Shown here: piece after piece, positions 25,914 to 35,624 of the stretch
Numbering within the stretch: position 1 is the first letter of the stretch
Layout: each line of letters opens with the position of its first letter
Assembly: GCA_002071415.1 (NCBI GenBank)
Contig: MWFC01000017.1
Coordinates: 1-41,681, forward strand
From: Bacteroidetes bacterium ADurb.Bin012
Lineage (GTDB): Bacteria; Bacteroidota; Bacteroidia; Bacteroidales; TTA-H9
Length of the DNA: 41,681 bases
Direction of reading: 5' to 3'
The notes under the pieces: generated by a model
Database searches by the model: none
What the model saw: the letters and a program-made list of their open reading frames with translations, nothing else
Told to the model about the DNA's origin: nothing
Translations under genes and position numbers: made by a program

Positions 25914-26693
25914 TTATTCGAAAACGATTCTGATGCTGTCGTCAATGCTAAGGCCAAGCAATCCTGAGGCGTTTCCATGATTAATGGCAATCTGCAAAAG
26001 CCCTGTACTCGAAAATAGAGCTACAATTTCCCCTTCAGGAACATCCCCATAAGAATCGGAAATCCGGTTGATCTTATTTTTGATATACCCCAATTCGATC
26101 TGGAAATGTCTTCCTTTTATCACTTGCTGAAACATTTCACGACTTATGTTAGTGAAAACATTTTCATAAACATCTACATAAATAACCTTACCCGTAATAG
26201 CATTTTGAGTAATAACAGGTTGGAAGGAAGCACATGGTGTTAGGCTATTTCGAGGTATACCCAGGTCTTCAATAGAATTGCCTTTTAATAGATGCACTGC
26301 GGCTTTTACAAAGACATCCCTCGTCGAAAAAGTGAAATATTCACTATCCTGCGCTATTTCGATCTCGATAATGCGTTCGGGCTGCTTGTCGAAAATCAGG
26401 CTGAAAATCCCATTATCCGCACCGATAAAATAATGCCCTTCCATTTCCACTGCGGTATGTGGCGATTTAATCCCAGCCTCGGTGTTAATTCCAATAATAT
26501 GCACTGTACCTTTGGGAAAACCCTTCCAACAATTTCTTATGATAAACGAAGCCTGATTTAAATCGAATGGCGGGATTTGATGACTGATGTCAATAATTAT
26601 CGTCTCGGGCAGGCGACTTAAGATTGCCGCCTTTACCACTGATAGATAATGATCCTTTAGTCCCCAGTCGCTTGTAAGTGTTATAATTGACAT
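25914..26693 (-). CDS. SAM hydrolase (SAM hydroxide adenosyltransferase, DUF62)
   Basis: 259 aa. The family cleaves S-adenosylmethionine to adenosine and methionine; related enzymes are the SAM-dependent chlorinase and fluorinase. The N-terminal signature TLTSDWGLKDHYLSVVKAAI, the VHIIGINTEAG segment and the FIGADNGIFSLIF motif are present, with the C-terminal domain ending in VALFSSTGLLQIAINHGNASGLLG. Length fits. It is divergent from phoH. The physiological role of this enzyme is not settled. Confidence 0.9.
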   Translation of the reverse strand: MSIITLTSDWGLKDHYLSVVKAAILSRLPETIIIDISHQIPPFDLNQASFIIRNCWKGFPKGTVHIIGINTEAGIKSPHTAVEMEGHYFIGADNGIFSLIFDKQPERIIEIEIAQDSEYFTFSTRDVFVKAAVHLLKGNSIEDLGIPRNSLTPCASFQPVITQNAITGKVIYVDVYENVFTNISREMFQQVIKGRHFQIELGYIKNKINRISDSYGDVPEGEIVALFSSTGLLQIAINHGNASGLLGLSIDDSIRIVFE

Positions 26694-26726
26694 TTAAAAT
26701 TATGGTGAATGCGTGGTTTTTTACTG

Positions 26727-26734
26727 TAATTTTG
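26727..26734 (+). promoter_or_regulatory. Candidate -7 element for phoH
   Basis: TAATTTTG matches the Bacteroidetes -7 box about 60 bases ahead of phoH; the -33 box is not obvious. Confidence 0.5.
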
Positions 26735-26794
26735 CAAATCCCAAAATTACAAAAATCACAGTTTTATATTTTAAGAGTAGCCCAATCAAGCTGA

Positions 26795-27754
26795 ATGAAC
26801 GAAAGAATCATTTCCATCGAATCTTATAGCCCGCTCGAAATATATGGTCCTAACGACCAGTATCTAAACCTAATAAGAGATCGTTTTCCTCAATTGAAAA
26901 TTATAGCCAGAGGCGATGTAATCAAGATTATTGGAGAGAAATCGCAAATTGATCTTTTCGATCGACTTTTTGGACTCTTATTGGTACATTACGATGAATT
27001 TGGCAAAATCACCGAAAATGATCTTTTCGAGATTTTTAGCAACGAAGGAGAAGAAGAGTTTAATCAGGTTAGGCCGATAGAAGGGAATGATATTTTGGTT
27101 TATGGAAATCATGGGTTACAGGTAAGGGCGCGTACTATCAATCAGCGATTGCTGGTCGAAAGCAGCCAGAAGAACGACATGGTATTTGCCATTGGGCCGG
27201 CAGGCACGGGAAAAACCTATACTGCGGTTGCACTTGCCGTTAAAGCTTTAAAAAATAGGGAAGTAAAGCGAATCGTTCTGACACGTCCTGCCGTCGAAGC
27301 TGGTGAAAATCTTGGCTTCCTCCCCGGTGATTTAAAAGATAAACTCGATCCTTATCTTCAGCCACTTTACGATGCACTGCGCGATATGCTCCCCACGCAG
27401 AAATTGCTCACCTATCTCGAAGATGGAACCATCGAAGTTGCCCCCCTGGCCTTTATGAGAGGGCGTACCCTCGACCATGCCTTTGCTATCCTCGATGAAG
27501 CACAAAATGCCACTCTTAACCAATTGAAAATGTTCCTCACGCGTATGGGACGCAGTGCCAAATTTATCATTACTGGCGATATCACTCAGATCGACCTTCC
27601 TCCATCCCAAAAATCGGGCCTTGTTCATGCCACTCAAATCCTCAAAGGCATTCAGGGAATTGACTTCGTCTTTCTTGACCAACGCGATATTATCCGACAC
27701 CGTCTGGTAAAAGATGTTATAGAAGCTTACGGCCGTGATAACCCTCAACATTAA
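26795..27754 (+). CDS. phoH: PhoH family ATPase
   Basis: 319 aa. A KH-like N-terminal part (1-100) precedes the PhoH P-loop domain with Walker A GPAGTGKT (134-141) and Walker B DEAQN (234-238). PhoH proteins are cytoplasmic ATPases linked to RNA metabolism and sometimes to phosphate starvation. The segments LTRPAVEAGENLGFLPGDL and TGDITQIDLP are diagnostic. It precedes purC by 57 bases and may share its transcript. Confidence 0.93.
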   Translation: MNERIISIESYSPLEIYGPNDQYLNLIRDRFPQLKIIARGDVIKIIGEKSQIDLFDRLFGLLLVHYDEFGKITENDLFEIFSNEGEEEFNQVRPIEGNDILVYGNHGLQVRARTINQRLLVESSQKNDMVFAIGPAGTGKTYTAVALAVKALKNREVKRIVLTRPAVEAGENLGFLPGDLKDKLDPYLQPLYDALRDMLPTQKLLTYLEDGTIEVAPLAFMRGRTLDHAFAILDEAQNATLNQLKMFLTRMGRSAKFIITGDITQIDLPPSQKSGLVHATQILKGIQGIDFVFLDQRDIIRHRLVKDVIEAYGRDNPQH

Positions 27755-27811
27755 AAAAACAATAAAAACGAAACCCCACTTTAATTCATCATTATACTTT
27801 TTTTAAAAAAT

Positions 27812-28777
27812 ATGTATAACGCAGTTCTTGAAACGAATTACCACTTCCCCGGACAAACAAAAATATATTATGGCAAGGTGCGCGATGTCTATTTTGTGGA
27901 TGATCTACTGGTGATGATAGCAACCGATAGGATTTCGGCCTTCGACGTTGTTTTGCCAAGAGCCATACCTTACAAGGGAAAGGTTTTGAACCAAATCGCC
28001 GCCTACTTTCTGGATGCCACGTCCGACATCGTTCCCAATTGGAAGATTGCCACCCCCGATCCCATGGTTACTACAGGTTACTTATGCAAACCGTATCCTG
28101 TAGAAATGATCATCCGGGCTTATTTGACAGGAAGTTCATGGAGAGCTTATCTAAAAGGAGCCCGACAAATTTGCGGAGTTCCTCTGCCCGAAGGCATGAA
28201 AGAACATCAACCATTTCCACAGCCTATCATAACTCCCACTACTAAAGCCACTGAAGGACACGATATGGACATCACTCGCAATGAAATCATCCAAAATGGA
28301 TTAATTCCCGAAGAAGATTATCTACAGATAGAAGAATATACTCGCCGCCTTTTCGAACGAGGTTCGATAATGGCTGCACAAAAAGGACTTATTCTGGTGG
28401 ATACAAAGTATGAGTTTGGCAATAGGGATGGCAAAATCTACTTGATCGACGAGGTTCATACTCCCGATTCATCGCGATATTTTTATGCCGAAGGTTACCA
28501 AGAACGTTTCGCTAAAGGTCTTCCACAGTTGCAGCTTTCGAAAGAATTCGTAAGAGAATGGCTTATGGAAAGAGGGTTCATGGGTCAGATCGGACAGCGA
28601 GTTCCTGATATGGATGACGATTTTGTAAATAGCGTGTCGGAAAGGTATATCGAACTTTATGAAAAAATTACAGGAGAAAAATTTGTCAGGACTTCTCTCG
28701 ATAATATAGAAGAAAGAATAGAAAAGAATGTTCTTCAATTTCTCACCGAGTACAAAGGGATAAATTCATTAAAATAG
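27812..28777 (+). CDS. purC: SAICAR synthetase
   Basis: 321 aa. It joins CAIR with aspartate in purine synthesis (phosphoribosylaminoimidazole-succinocarboxamide synthase). Visible motifs: [36 protein letters not shown], the [13 protein letters not shown] region and [13 protein letters not shown]. The length is that of the longer form common in Bacteroidetes and eukaryotes rather than the roughly 240-aa enterobacterial form. Confidence 0.95.
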   Translation: MYNAVLETNYHFPGQTKIYYGKVRDVYFVDDLLVMIATDRISAFDVVLPRAIPYKGKVLNQIAAYFLDATSDIVPNWKIATPDPMVTTGYLCKPYPVEMIIRAYLTGSSWRAYLKGARQICGVPLPEGMKEHQPFPQPIITPTTKATEGHDMDITRNEIIQNGLIPEEDYLQIEEYTRRLFERGSIMAAQKGLILVDTKYEFGNRDGKIYLIDEVHTPDSSRYFYAEGYQERFAKGLPQLQLSKEFVREWLMERGFMGQIGQRVPDMDDDFVNSVSERYIELYEKITGEKFVRTSLDNIEERIEKNVLQFLTEYKGINSLK

Positions 28778-28840
28778 ATTCGAATTTTCTTTTGGGGAAT
28801 TTCGAAGGTTTATCATGAAAAGTTCTGAACATATCGGGCT

Positions 28841-29548
28841 CTAAGAGTTTTTCAGTAAAAGTCTATATCCTGTTCCGTGGATATTTTCTATCTCTACATT
28901 GGGGTCTTTGCTCAGATACTTGCGTAATTTGGTAATAAACACATCCATGCTTCGAGTTGTGAAATAATTGTCATCTCCCCAAATTGTTTTCAATGCAAGT
29001 TCACGAGGAACGATATCGTTCATATTCATACATAGCATTTTGAGGAGTTCAGCTTCCTTTGGACTGATCTTGCGGCTTTCGTCATTATGGGTAATGATTC
29101 GCAGAAATGCATCAAATTTATATTCGCCGATCTGGAATTCTCGCTGTTCTTCCTTTTGAGAAACTTGACCGTGCCTTTTCAGAATGGCTCTTATCTTATA
29201 AAGTAAAACATCGCTATCGAAGGGTTTTGTAATATAATCGTCGGCGCCCAGTTTAAACCCTTCTAAAACATCATTTTTAAGTGTTTTTGCTGTAAGAAAG
29301 ATGAGGGGGATGTCGGGGCGAAAATGTTTGATTTCCTTTGCGATGCTAAAACCGTCAATATTGGGTAGCATCACGTCGAGAATACAAATGTCGAATTTCC
29401 CTTGATAAAAAGCTGTCATGGCATCCTTGCCATCGTTCACCCATATTACTTCGTAATCATTGAGCTCGAGGTATGATTTAAGGATAGCTCCAAAGTTAAG
29501 GTCGTCTTCAACCAGAAATATTTTAATCGATTGTTGATTCATCGTCAT
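28841..29548 (-). CDS. rprY: OmpR-type response regulator (RprY-like)
   Basis: 235 aa. The receiver domain has acidic pocket residues at 15-16, phospho-acceptor Asp58 (CILDVM) and Lys in FITKPF-type context (DDYITKPFDSD). The C-terminal winged helix (about 135-233) ends in IENIHGTGYRLL, as in OmpR/PhoB regulators. Its start overlaps the kinase gene by about 26 bases (ATG at 29542 would give 20), so both are co-translated. The pair resembles Bacteroides RprXY, an envelope-stress-type system; the name is by resemblance. Confidence 0.9.
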   Translation of the reverse strand: MTMNQQSIKIFLVEDDLNFGAILKSYLELNDYEVIWVNDGKDAMTAFYQGKFDICILDVMLPNIDGFSIAKEIKHFRPDIPLIFLTAKTLKNDVLEGFKLGADDYITKPFDSDVLLYKIRAILKRHGQVSQKEEQREFQIGEYKFDAFLRIITHNDESRKISPKEAELLKMLCMNMNDIVPRELALKTIWGDDNYFTTRSMDVFITKLRKYLSKDPNVEIENIHGTGYRLLLKNS

Positions 29549-31325
29549 TGTTTATTTGAGGCAGTTCGATAATAAATTCGCTACCGTTTCCAGGTTCACT
29601 TTGTATATGTATGTTTCCACCGGAGGCCATTATGATGGCTTTTACATAACTCAAACCCAATCCAAATCCTTTGACGTTATGAATGTTTCCAGTAGATTTT
29701 CGATAAAATTTTTCGAAGGCACGATTTCGGGTTTCTCTATCCATACCCATTCCATGATCTTTAACCGAAATGAATAAAGAATGATGGCCATTCCATGTAT
29801 TTACCTCTATTTGAGGAGATTGTGGAGAATATTTGTTGGCATTATCCAAAAGGTTGAATAATACATTCAGGAAATGAACTTCATCAACTTCGACGATCGG
29901 ATTTGTAGCCTGCAAATCGGTATGGATCTCACCTCCTCGTTTGTGAATCTGGATGGAGATATTTTGAACAGCCTGAGCCATCAAGTCGTGTGCATCCATA
30001 GGTTGCAGATGAAGTGAAAAGTCTTTTTTCTCCAGGAGTGCCATTTGCAGCATGCTTTCAACCTGTGTGTTCATTCTTTTGCTTTCTTCCTTAATTACGC
30101 GGGTGAAATAATGAATCTTTTCGGGATCATTGATAATACGTGCGTTAACGAGGCTATCTGCGGCCAGAGAAATCGTAGCAATTGGAGTTTTAAATTCATG
30201 CGTCATATTATTAATAAAATCTGATTTAACATCGGAAATTTTTTTCTGACGCAGAATCACCAGAATACTTATGATAAAGGTAATAACTATTATCAGGGTA
30301 AAAAGCGCCGATCCTGTGATAATCCAAAGCATAGAACGCAGCAAATGGGTGCTGCGATCGGGAAAATACAAAGCGATATGATCGGCCGATTGGAAAAAAC
30401 GATCAGTAAAGAGATTAGCCTCATAGACTTTAGTGCTGGATAAAGGGTTGAAGCGAGGGCTTCGGACGAGGGTATCCCTTTCCTCATCAAAGATGGCATA
30501 TTCAAAAGGTAGATCGATATTGTGTTTTTTCAATTCTTGTTTCAAAATTTCATGCGAAGCTGGCACATCAAGCCGTTCACGAGCAGGCATTTCGAGTTGT
30601 TTTATTTCGAAAATCAGACGATCAAGCGCATCGCTAAGTAGAGTGGTTTGCGATTGAAGATCTTCGACTTGCTTCTGAAATGCGGGATTTGGATTAAGCT
30701 TCTGAGGCCGTGGTTTGGGACGATCGGAAATTATTCTCCCTTGATAACGCATAAATACTGAATCGAATTTATCCATCATCTGTCTTTGTTCTCTAAAAAA
30801 TCTTTCCTGACGTCTGATGATCGCATTATAATATTCATCTGCAGAGAGATTGGCGAAAGGTAGCATACGTTCGAAACGGGGATCGAATAAAACCGACATA
30901 TCCATCGAAGTTAATGTATCCAATTGGTTCTCAGTTTCAACAATTATTTCACCTCTGGCATTTTGCTGCACCACCCATTGACGATGTTTTAGGTTAACCC
31001 TTCGACGAGGAGGAAGACTATCGGGCAGAATTGAATTCATGTTTGTACTGGTTTTATTGATCGTGGCCGTACGATTTTTCGGATGAGTTGAGGCAAGGAT
31101 CGTATCGGTTAAAGCTTGCATTCTGAGTCTGTTCGAAACAAAAAACATGGTCTGATCGCGTTCGAGCCGCCGTGCAGTTTCGGCAACGGCTGCCATTACA
31201 TCTCTATCGAACTCGTTCTCACGCATTTGCAGCATATTCTTGAACCATACAAACTGCAGTATCACCAAGCTTACCAGCGAAATGCCACTCAATATAATAA
31301 CAACCCGTATAACTGATTTATTCAT
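29523..31325 (-). CDS. rprX: Membrane sensor histidine kinase (RprX-like)
   Basis: 600 aa. Two membrane segments (about 6-28 and 331-358) flank a roughly 300-residue periplasmic sensor with charged coiled-coil character and no known PAS or Cache motif. The HisKA box NNMTHEFKTP carries His376, followed by HATPase_c with N (LLDNANKYSP), G1 (DHGMGMDRETRNRAFEKFYR) and G2 (GFGLGLSYVKAI) motifs. It signals to the overlapping response regulator. A TAATTTTG box lies only a few bases before its ATG on the minus strand, hinting at a very short leader. The divergent neighbour encodes a secreted T9SS-like protein. Confidence 0.92.
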   Translation of the reverse strand: MNKSVIRVVIILSGISLVSLVILQFVWFKNMLQMRENEFDRDVMAAVAETARRLERDQTMFFVSNRLRMQALTDTILASTHPKNRTATINKTSTNMNSILPDSLPPRRRVNLKHRQWVVQQNARGEIIVETENQLDTLTSMDMSVLFDPRFERMLPFANLSADEYYNAIIRRQERFFREQRQMMDKFDSVFMRYQGRIISDRPKPRPQKLNPNPAFQKQVEDLQSQTTLLSDALDRLIFEIKQLEMPARERLDVPASHEILKQELKKHNIDLPFEYAIFDEERDTLVRSPRFNPLSSTKVYEANLFTDRFFQSADHIALYFPDRSTHLLRSMLWIITGSALFTLIIVITFIISILVILRQKKISDVKSDFINNMTHEFKTPIATISLAADSLVNARIINDPEKIHYFTRVIKEESKRMNTQVESMLQMALLEKKDFSLHLQPMDAHDLMAQAVQNISIQIHKRGGEIHTDLQATNPIVEVDEVHFLNVLFNLLDNANKYSPQSPQIEVNTWNGHHSLFISVKDHGMGMDRETRNRAFEKFYRKSTGNIHNVKGFGLGLSYVKAIIMASGGNIHIQSEPGNGSEFIIELPQINNDDESTID

Positions 31326-31423
31326 AATGCAAAATTAAATTGATTTGCCCGCCTATTTGGCTATTTAACTTTTCTTTAACAAACTTTAACGGCATATTAA
31401 CATAATGATTATGAACAGCTTGG

Positions 31424-31431
31424 TAATTTTG
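31424..31431 (+). promoter_or_regulatory. Candidate -7 element for the secreted protein gene
   Basis: TAATTTTG matches the phylum -7 box 28 bases ahead of the ATG; the -33 region is not clear. Confidence 0.45.
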
Positions 31432-31459
31432 TTCGTTCAATAATTAAAACAAAAATGTC

Positions 31460-32545
31460 ATGAAATCTTTAGTTCGTATTTTAAATTGCCTGATGATTCC
31501 TTTCGTATTAAGCTTAATTTTAGGCTTTAGTTCGCTGGCATTTGGACAGAATCAGCCACCATTTTCTCCACCATCTAAAAATCAGAATCTTTCACCCGAA
31601 TTTCAGTCATTGCCAGATAAGGCAAACTGGGAAGAAATCATGAACGAATTGGAGAATTTGTACATGCTTTTCCCAGCCGAAGAATGGAATGATGAACCGA
31701 TGGAAGAATATCTTTCTGATTTCAGGGATTTTATGCAAAGAGAAGCTCCCCCTATCCCTGAAAATCTCATGGAAGTTAAGCGACATCTCGAAATGGCAAT
31801 GCGTCAATTAGACGAAGCCATTCGTCAAATGCCTGAATTCCCTCGTCCTGACCTTAAGGGTTGGAAGTTTAGAGAACATCATTTGTCTGATTTTCATTCT
31901 TATGGTTTTCACCACTTGCCCCAAGGATGTCCTTACGGAACTTTTAGAGATGATTCCTTAGTTATGGATACTGCCGGAAAATCAATTAAAATTATTAGAA
32001 AGATGATTGTAGGACGCGATACCCTGACCAAGGAAATCGAATGTATTCGCATGTCTACTCCTAATGGTCGAGTAGATACTCTTATTATTTTCAAGGATGG
32101 TAGAAAGACAATTGATAGTATTGTGTGGAATCGCTCCCGGCAAAGAGCCGATTTACGTACCTTCCGCCAAACTCCGCAAAGCTGGAGATATTCAGAAAGG
32201 AAACCGAAATCCAGAACCCTGTATATGGTTGATTTGAACTCCGATGATCTGAACAAACTCTCCCATTCGGCGTTGAAACCCTCCCAGGTCAAAGAACCCT
32301 TAGACCTCGACAAACTCAGCGTAAATAAATCGGTTCGCGGTAAAATACGTCTCCGCTTTACCACAGAGCAATCAGGAGATATAGAAGTATCGGTTTTCGA
32401 CGAACAAGGCAGCATACTTCATCATGAAATCTTGAAAAAATTCTCAGGAAATTATGATCGAATCATCACACTTCTTCCGCAACCGGTTTATTATTTGAAG
32501 ATTCAGCAAGGGAAAAAAGTGCTGCAAAAAAAGATTACAGAATAA
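31460..32545 (+). CDS. Secreted protein with type IX sorting-like C-terminus
   Basis: 361 aa. A signal peptide (MKSLVRILNCLMIPFVLSL...AFGQN) is followed by a Pro/Gln/Glu-rich stretch and an acidic helical region (about 50-130). The centre (about 160-240) has no domain I recognise. The last 75 residues (RGKIRLRFTTEQSGDIEVSVFDEQGSILHH...PQPVYYLKIQQGKKVLQKKITE) have the pattern of the Por secretion tail, which targets proteins to the type IX system. It is divergent from the RprX-like kinase, so the two-component system may control it. Confidence 0.7.
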   Translation: MKSLVRILNCLMIPFVLSLILGFSSLAFGQNQPPFSPPSKNQNLSPEFQSLPDKANWEEIMNELENLYMLFPAEEWNDEPMEEYLSDFRDFMQREAPPIPENLMEVKRHLEMAMRQLDEAIRQMPEFPRPDLKGWKFREHHLSDFHSYGFHHLPQGCPYGTFRDDSLVMDTAGKSIKIIRKMIVGRDTLTKEIECIRMSTPNGRVDTLIIFKDGRKTIDSIVWNRSRQRADLRTFRQTPQSWRYSERKPKSRTLYMVDLNSDDLNKLSHSALKPSQVKEPLDLDKLSVNKSVRGKIRLRFTTEQSGDIEVSVFDEQGSILHHEILKKFSGNYDRIITLLPQPVYYLKIQQGKKVLQKKITE

Positions 32546-33092
32546 TTTCAATACTTTGGAAGCATAAAATATCTTCGCCATATCATTTGACGCAAAGCTT
32601 CGATCGAAAAATCTTTGTTTTGAATTCTTAATTAACCTTATCGCCTTGATTTGTTACCAACCCTTCATAGTGCGGTTAAAAAACAAGCAATAAGGTTAAA
32701 TATTTTGAGTCGGATCATTGTAAAATTTTTCCTAATATTTATAACTAATTGATAAACAACCATCAAAATATGATATTTACTTGCATTTGATAAATAAGTA
32801 TATCATTTGTAATTGGGAGATATTATTAGAATTGAGAAATATTTTTTCTATAAGTTTATATCTACAACATGAGATAAAATATTAAATTTCAATTCTTTGC
32901 ATGATAAATTGGTCATAAGTCATTCAAAAAAGGAATTTATCTTGTAAATTCAAGTAATTAATGCAATTTTTTCAGGGGAAATAAAAGATAAAGAGAAATT
33001 ATTTTTCAAGGCAAAGGAGAAAAAAGATTTCCCCTTTGCCTTGATGGAATAAATGCTTTTCTTTGGTCTCTTCCCCTTAAAAAGTTACAAAG
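32546..33092. other. AT-rich gene-free stretch with a hairpin
   Basis: I see no gene here. At 33007-33043 an 11-bp perfect inverted repeat CAAGGCAAAGG / CCTTTGCCTTG, extended by GAAA/TTTC after one mismatch, forms a long hairpin without a T tract. It lies 50 bases before the IS30 remnant and could be an IS-proximal structure or an RNA end. Confidence 0.5.
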
Positions 33093-34047
33093 ATGAAACA
33101 TTTAACCGTAGAACAAAGATACGAAATCTGGGCAATGATACTACAAGAATGGAAACAAAAAGACATAGCGTTGGCTATCGGGAAAGACAAATCGGTTGTA
33201 TCACGTGAGCTCAAGCTTAATTGCGATAATCGAAACAGGGAATACAGAGCAGATTTAGCACAACGAAAATACGAAAGAAGGCAGAAGAATAAATGCAAAA
33301 ATTTACGTTTTACAGAAGAAGTCAAACAATATGTAGATGGGTATCTTGTAAAAGATTTCAGTCCTGAACAAATAGCAGGAAGAATTGCATTGGAAGGCAG
33401 GGAATGTGTCAGTCATGAACGAATTTATCAATATGTATAGAAGAATAAAAAAGAAGGTGGTGATCTTTATACTCACCTTAGGCATAAGGGACGCAGATAT
33501 CGAAAACGTGGAAACGCCAAAGACAGCAGAGGAATTATTAAAGAGAGGGTCGACATAAGTCAAAGGCCAGAGATGGTCGAAAGAAAAGAAAGATTGGGCG
33601 ACTTGGAAATCAATACGATGATAGGTCAAAATCACAAGGGAGCGTTGTTGACGATCAACGACAGAGTAATTAGTTATGTCGCAATTGAAAAGCTCAATAG
33701 CAAGGATGCCAAAGAGCTTGCTCAAAATGTCATAGAACGATTGTCTCCCAGTAAGGGAAAGATTCATACGATCACCGCCGATAACGGAAAAGAGTTTGTC
33801 GAGCATAAAATGATTAGCTCAGAATTGGAAGTGGATTTCTTTTTTGCTAAACCCTATCATTCATGGGAAGGAGGGGCTAATGAAAATACAGACGGACTTA
33901 TTCGTCAGTATTTTTTTAAAAACCTCTTTTGAAAACCTCTCTGATCAAAATACAAAGCGGGTAGAAGATATTTTGAATAACACATCAAGAAAAAAATTGA
34001 ATTTCTTAACACTAAATGAATTTTTATTACGAAATTTGTATAACTAA
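33093..34047 (+). pseudogene. IS30-family transposase, broken
   Basis: The N-terminal HTH (MKHLTVEQRYEIWAMILQEWKQKDIALAIGKDKSVVSREL) and the rve integrase domain (RLGDLEINTMIGQNHKGALLT, ITADNGKEF, SWEGGANENTDGLIRQYF) are those of IS30 transposases. An in-frame TAG at 33438-33440, where relatives have a tryptophan or similar codon (HERIYQYV-stop-KNKKEGGDLY), splits the gene. A second lesion near 33910-33922 shifts frame, and the C-terminus (KTSFENLSDQNTKRVEDILNN) continues one base later until the stop at 34047. The acidic residues are present but the protein cannot be made intact. No matching terminal inverted repeats were found, so the ends may be lost. Confidence 0.85.
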
Positions 34048-34122
34048 AAAGTTGCATTTGTGACTTGAATTCAGCTTCTTGAACCACCACATAACGAATA
34101 AAACGACCAGCAGGTAGATAAT

Positions 34123-35352
34123 ATGAACATGGAAACCATCCATAACGATTTGAGCCAGGTGAATTTGGCCGAGACTCTGGCTCCCCAGGAACAACTAAAA
34201 CCAGCAGCTCGAACCATAAAACGTTTTAGCATTGGTATTCCTCGTGAAATAAGTCCCGACGAAAATCGAATTGCCCTTGTACCTTCAGCCGTTCAGGAAC
34301 TCGTACAAAATGGGCATACGGTTTATCTGGAAAGAGGAGCAGGCAATAATGCAAAATTTACTGATGTGGAATTTTCAGAAGCAGGTGCTAAAATTTGCGA
34401 AACCACCGAGGAAGTTTATCAGGCTGAGATCATCGTCAAGGTGGCTCCTCCCAAAAACCAGGAAATAGAATTTCTCAAGCCCCGTCAGGTATTGTTTTCT
34501 TCTGTACAAACCTTTATCCAGCAAAAGAATTATTTTATTTCGCTGTTGCAGAAAAAAATTACTGCCTTCGGGTTCGAATATGTGAAGGATGATTCCAATG
34601 CCTTTCCGGTTATGCGTTCGATGAGCGAAATAGCTGGGACGACCTCTGTGCTGATTGCTGCGGAGTATCTTAGCCATCCGGTTTTTGGTAAAGGTTCTAT
34701 GTTGGGAGGTTTTCCAGGGATCAATCCTTCCGAAGTCATTATCCTGGGCGGTGGCACCGTAGCCGAATATGCTGCACGCACGGCTTTGGGCATGGGTGCA
34801 CTGGTAAAAATCTTCGATGATAAGATTTATAAACTGCGAAATATTCAATATCAACTGGGGTCGAGAATTTTTACTTCTATTATTCAACCCAAAGTTCTTT
34901 TAAAAAGCCTTCAAACAGCAGATGTAGTCATTGCTGCCTTGTACAGCCGTGAAGGGAGAACTCCTGTTATCATTACCGAAGAAATGGTAAATCAAATGAA
35001 AAAGGGTTCTGTTATTGTTGATGTTAGCATAGACCAGGGAGGTTGTGTGGAAACTTCCCGGCCTACTTCGCATTCACATCCCATATATCAGGTCAATGGT
35101 GTAACCCATTACTGCGTACCCAATATTGCCTCGAAAGTGCCTCATACGGCTTCTTATGCAATAAGCAATGTGTTTTCTCCTCTCATTCTGAAGATTGGTT
35201 ACACAGGTGGCATCGAAAAGTATTTAACAAGAGATCCAGGTTTACGACAAGGAGTTTATATTTTCAATGGCATTTTAACCAACAAAACCATTGGCGAATA
35301 TTTTACACTTCCTTTTAAGAATATCGAATTATTAATGGCTGCATTTCGTTAA
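34123..35352 (+). CDS. ald: Alanine dehydrogenase
   Basis: 409 aa. It interconverts L-alanine with pyruvate and ammonia using NAD. The N-terminal domain shows GIPREISPDENRIALVPSAVQEL and FGFEYVKDD; the nucleotide-binding site is VIILGGGTVAEYAARTALGMGALVKIFDD; the conserved DVSIDQGG and TSHSHPIYQVNGVTHYCVPNIASKVPHTAS segments follow. An unusual extension of about 35 residues precedes the usual family start at RFSIGIPREI. A hairpin follows the gene. The membrane transhydrogenase alpha subunit is related, but there are no membrane segments here. Confidence 0.88.
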   Translation: MNMETIHNDLSQVNLAETLAPQEQLKPAARTIKRFSIGIPREISPDENRIALVPSAVQELVQNGHTVYLERGAGNNAKFTDVEFSEAGAKICETTEEVYQAEIIVKVAPPKNQEIEFLKPRQVLFSSVQTFIQQKNYFISLLQKKITAFGFEYVKDDSNAFPVMRSMSEIAGTTSVLIAAEYLSHPVFGKGSMLGGFPGINPSEVIILGGGTVAEYAARTALGMGALVKIFDDKIYKLRNIQYQLGSRIFTSIIQPKVLLKSLQTADVVIAALYSREGRTPVIITEEMVNQMKKGSVIVDVSIDQGGCVETSRPTSHSHPIYQVNGVTHYCVPNIASKVPHTASYAISNVFSPLILKIGYTGGIEKYLTRDPGLRQGVYIFNGILTNKTIGEYFTLPFKNIELLMAAFR

Positions 35353-35380
35353 TCCAAATTACTTACTTGCTTAGATTTTT

Positions 35381-35405
35381 CAAGATGTAAGTGAACTACA
35401 TCTTG
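35381..35405 (+). terminator. Hairpin after alanine dehydrogenase
   Basis: A perfect 9-bp stem CAAGATGTA / TACATCTTG with a 7-nt loop lies 28 bases past the stop. The T tract after it is poor. Confidence 0.5.
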
Positions 35406-35547
35406 CTATTTAGGAAAGTTTTCTATAAGAAAATTTGGCCAGTATACTTTTTATCAAACCACAATCATTCAATTAAAGTATTATGGATCATTGTGATATC
35501 TTTTATAAAAAATTTTCGTTTTTCGTAAAAGATGAAGATATAAGTTG

Positions 35548-35555
35548 TATTTTTG
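35548..35555 (+). promoter_or_regulatory. Candidate -7 element for the decarboxylase gene
   Basis: TATTTTTG matches the phylum -7 box about 70 bases ahead of the ATG; the -33 is weak. Confidence 0.45.
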
Positions 35556-35624
35556 CGCCTCATTTAAAAATCTGAATTAGCTAAATTGAATCATTTTGTC
35601 TAATTTAATTCACTTACTTTAAAG

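Noticed and set aside
25722..25967. 81-codon plus-strand frame between convergent genes
   Set aside because: Low-complexity Phe/Ser/Tyr composition, runs into the SAM hydrolase gene in antisense, and follows no promoter.
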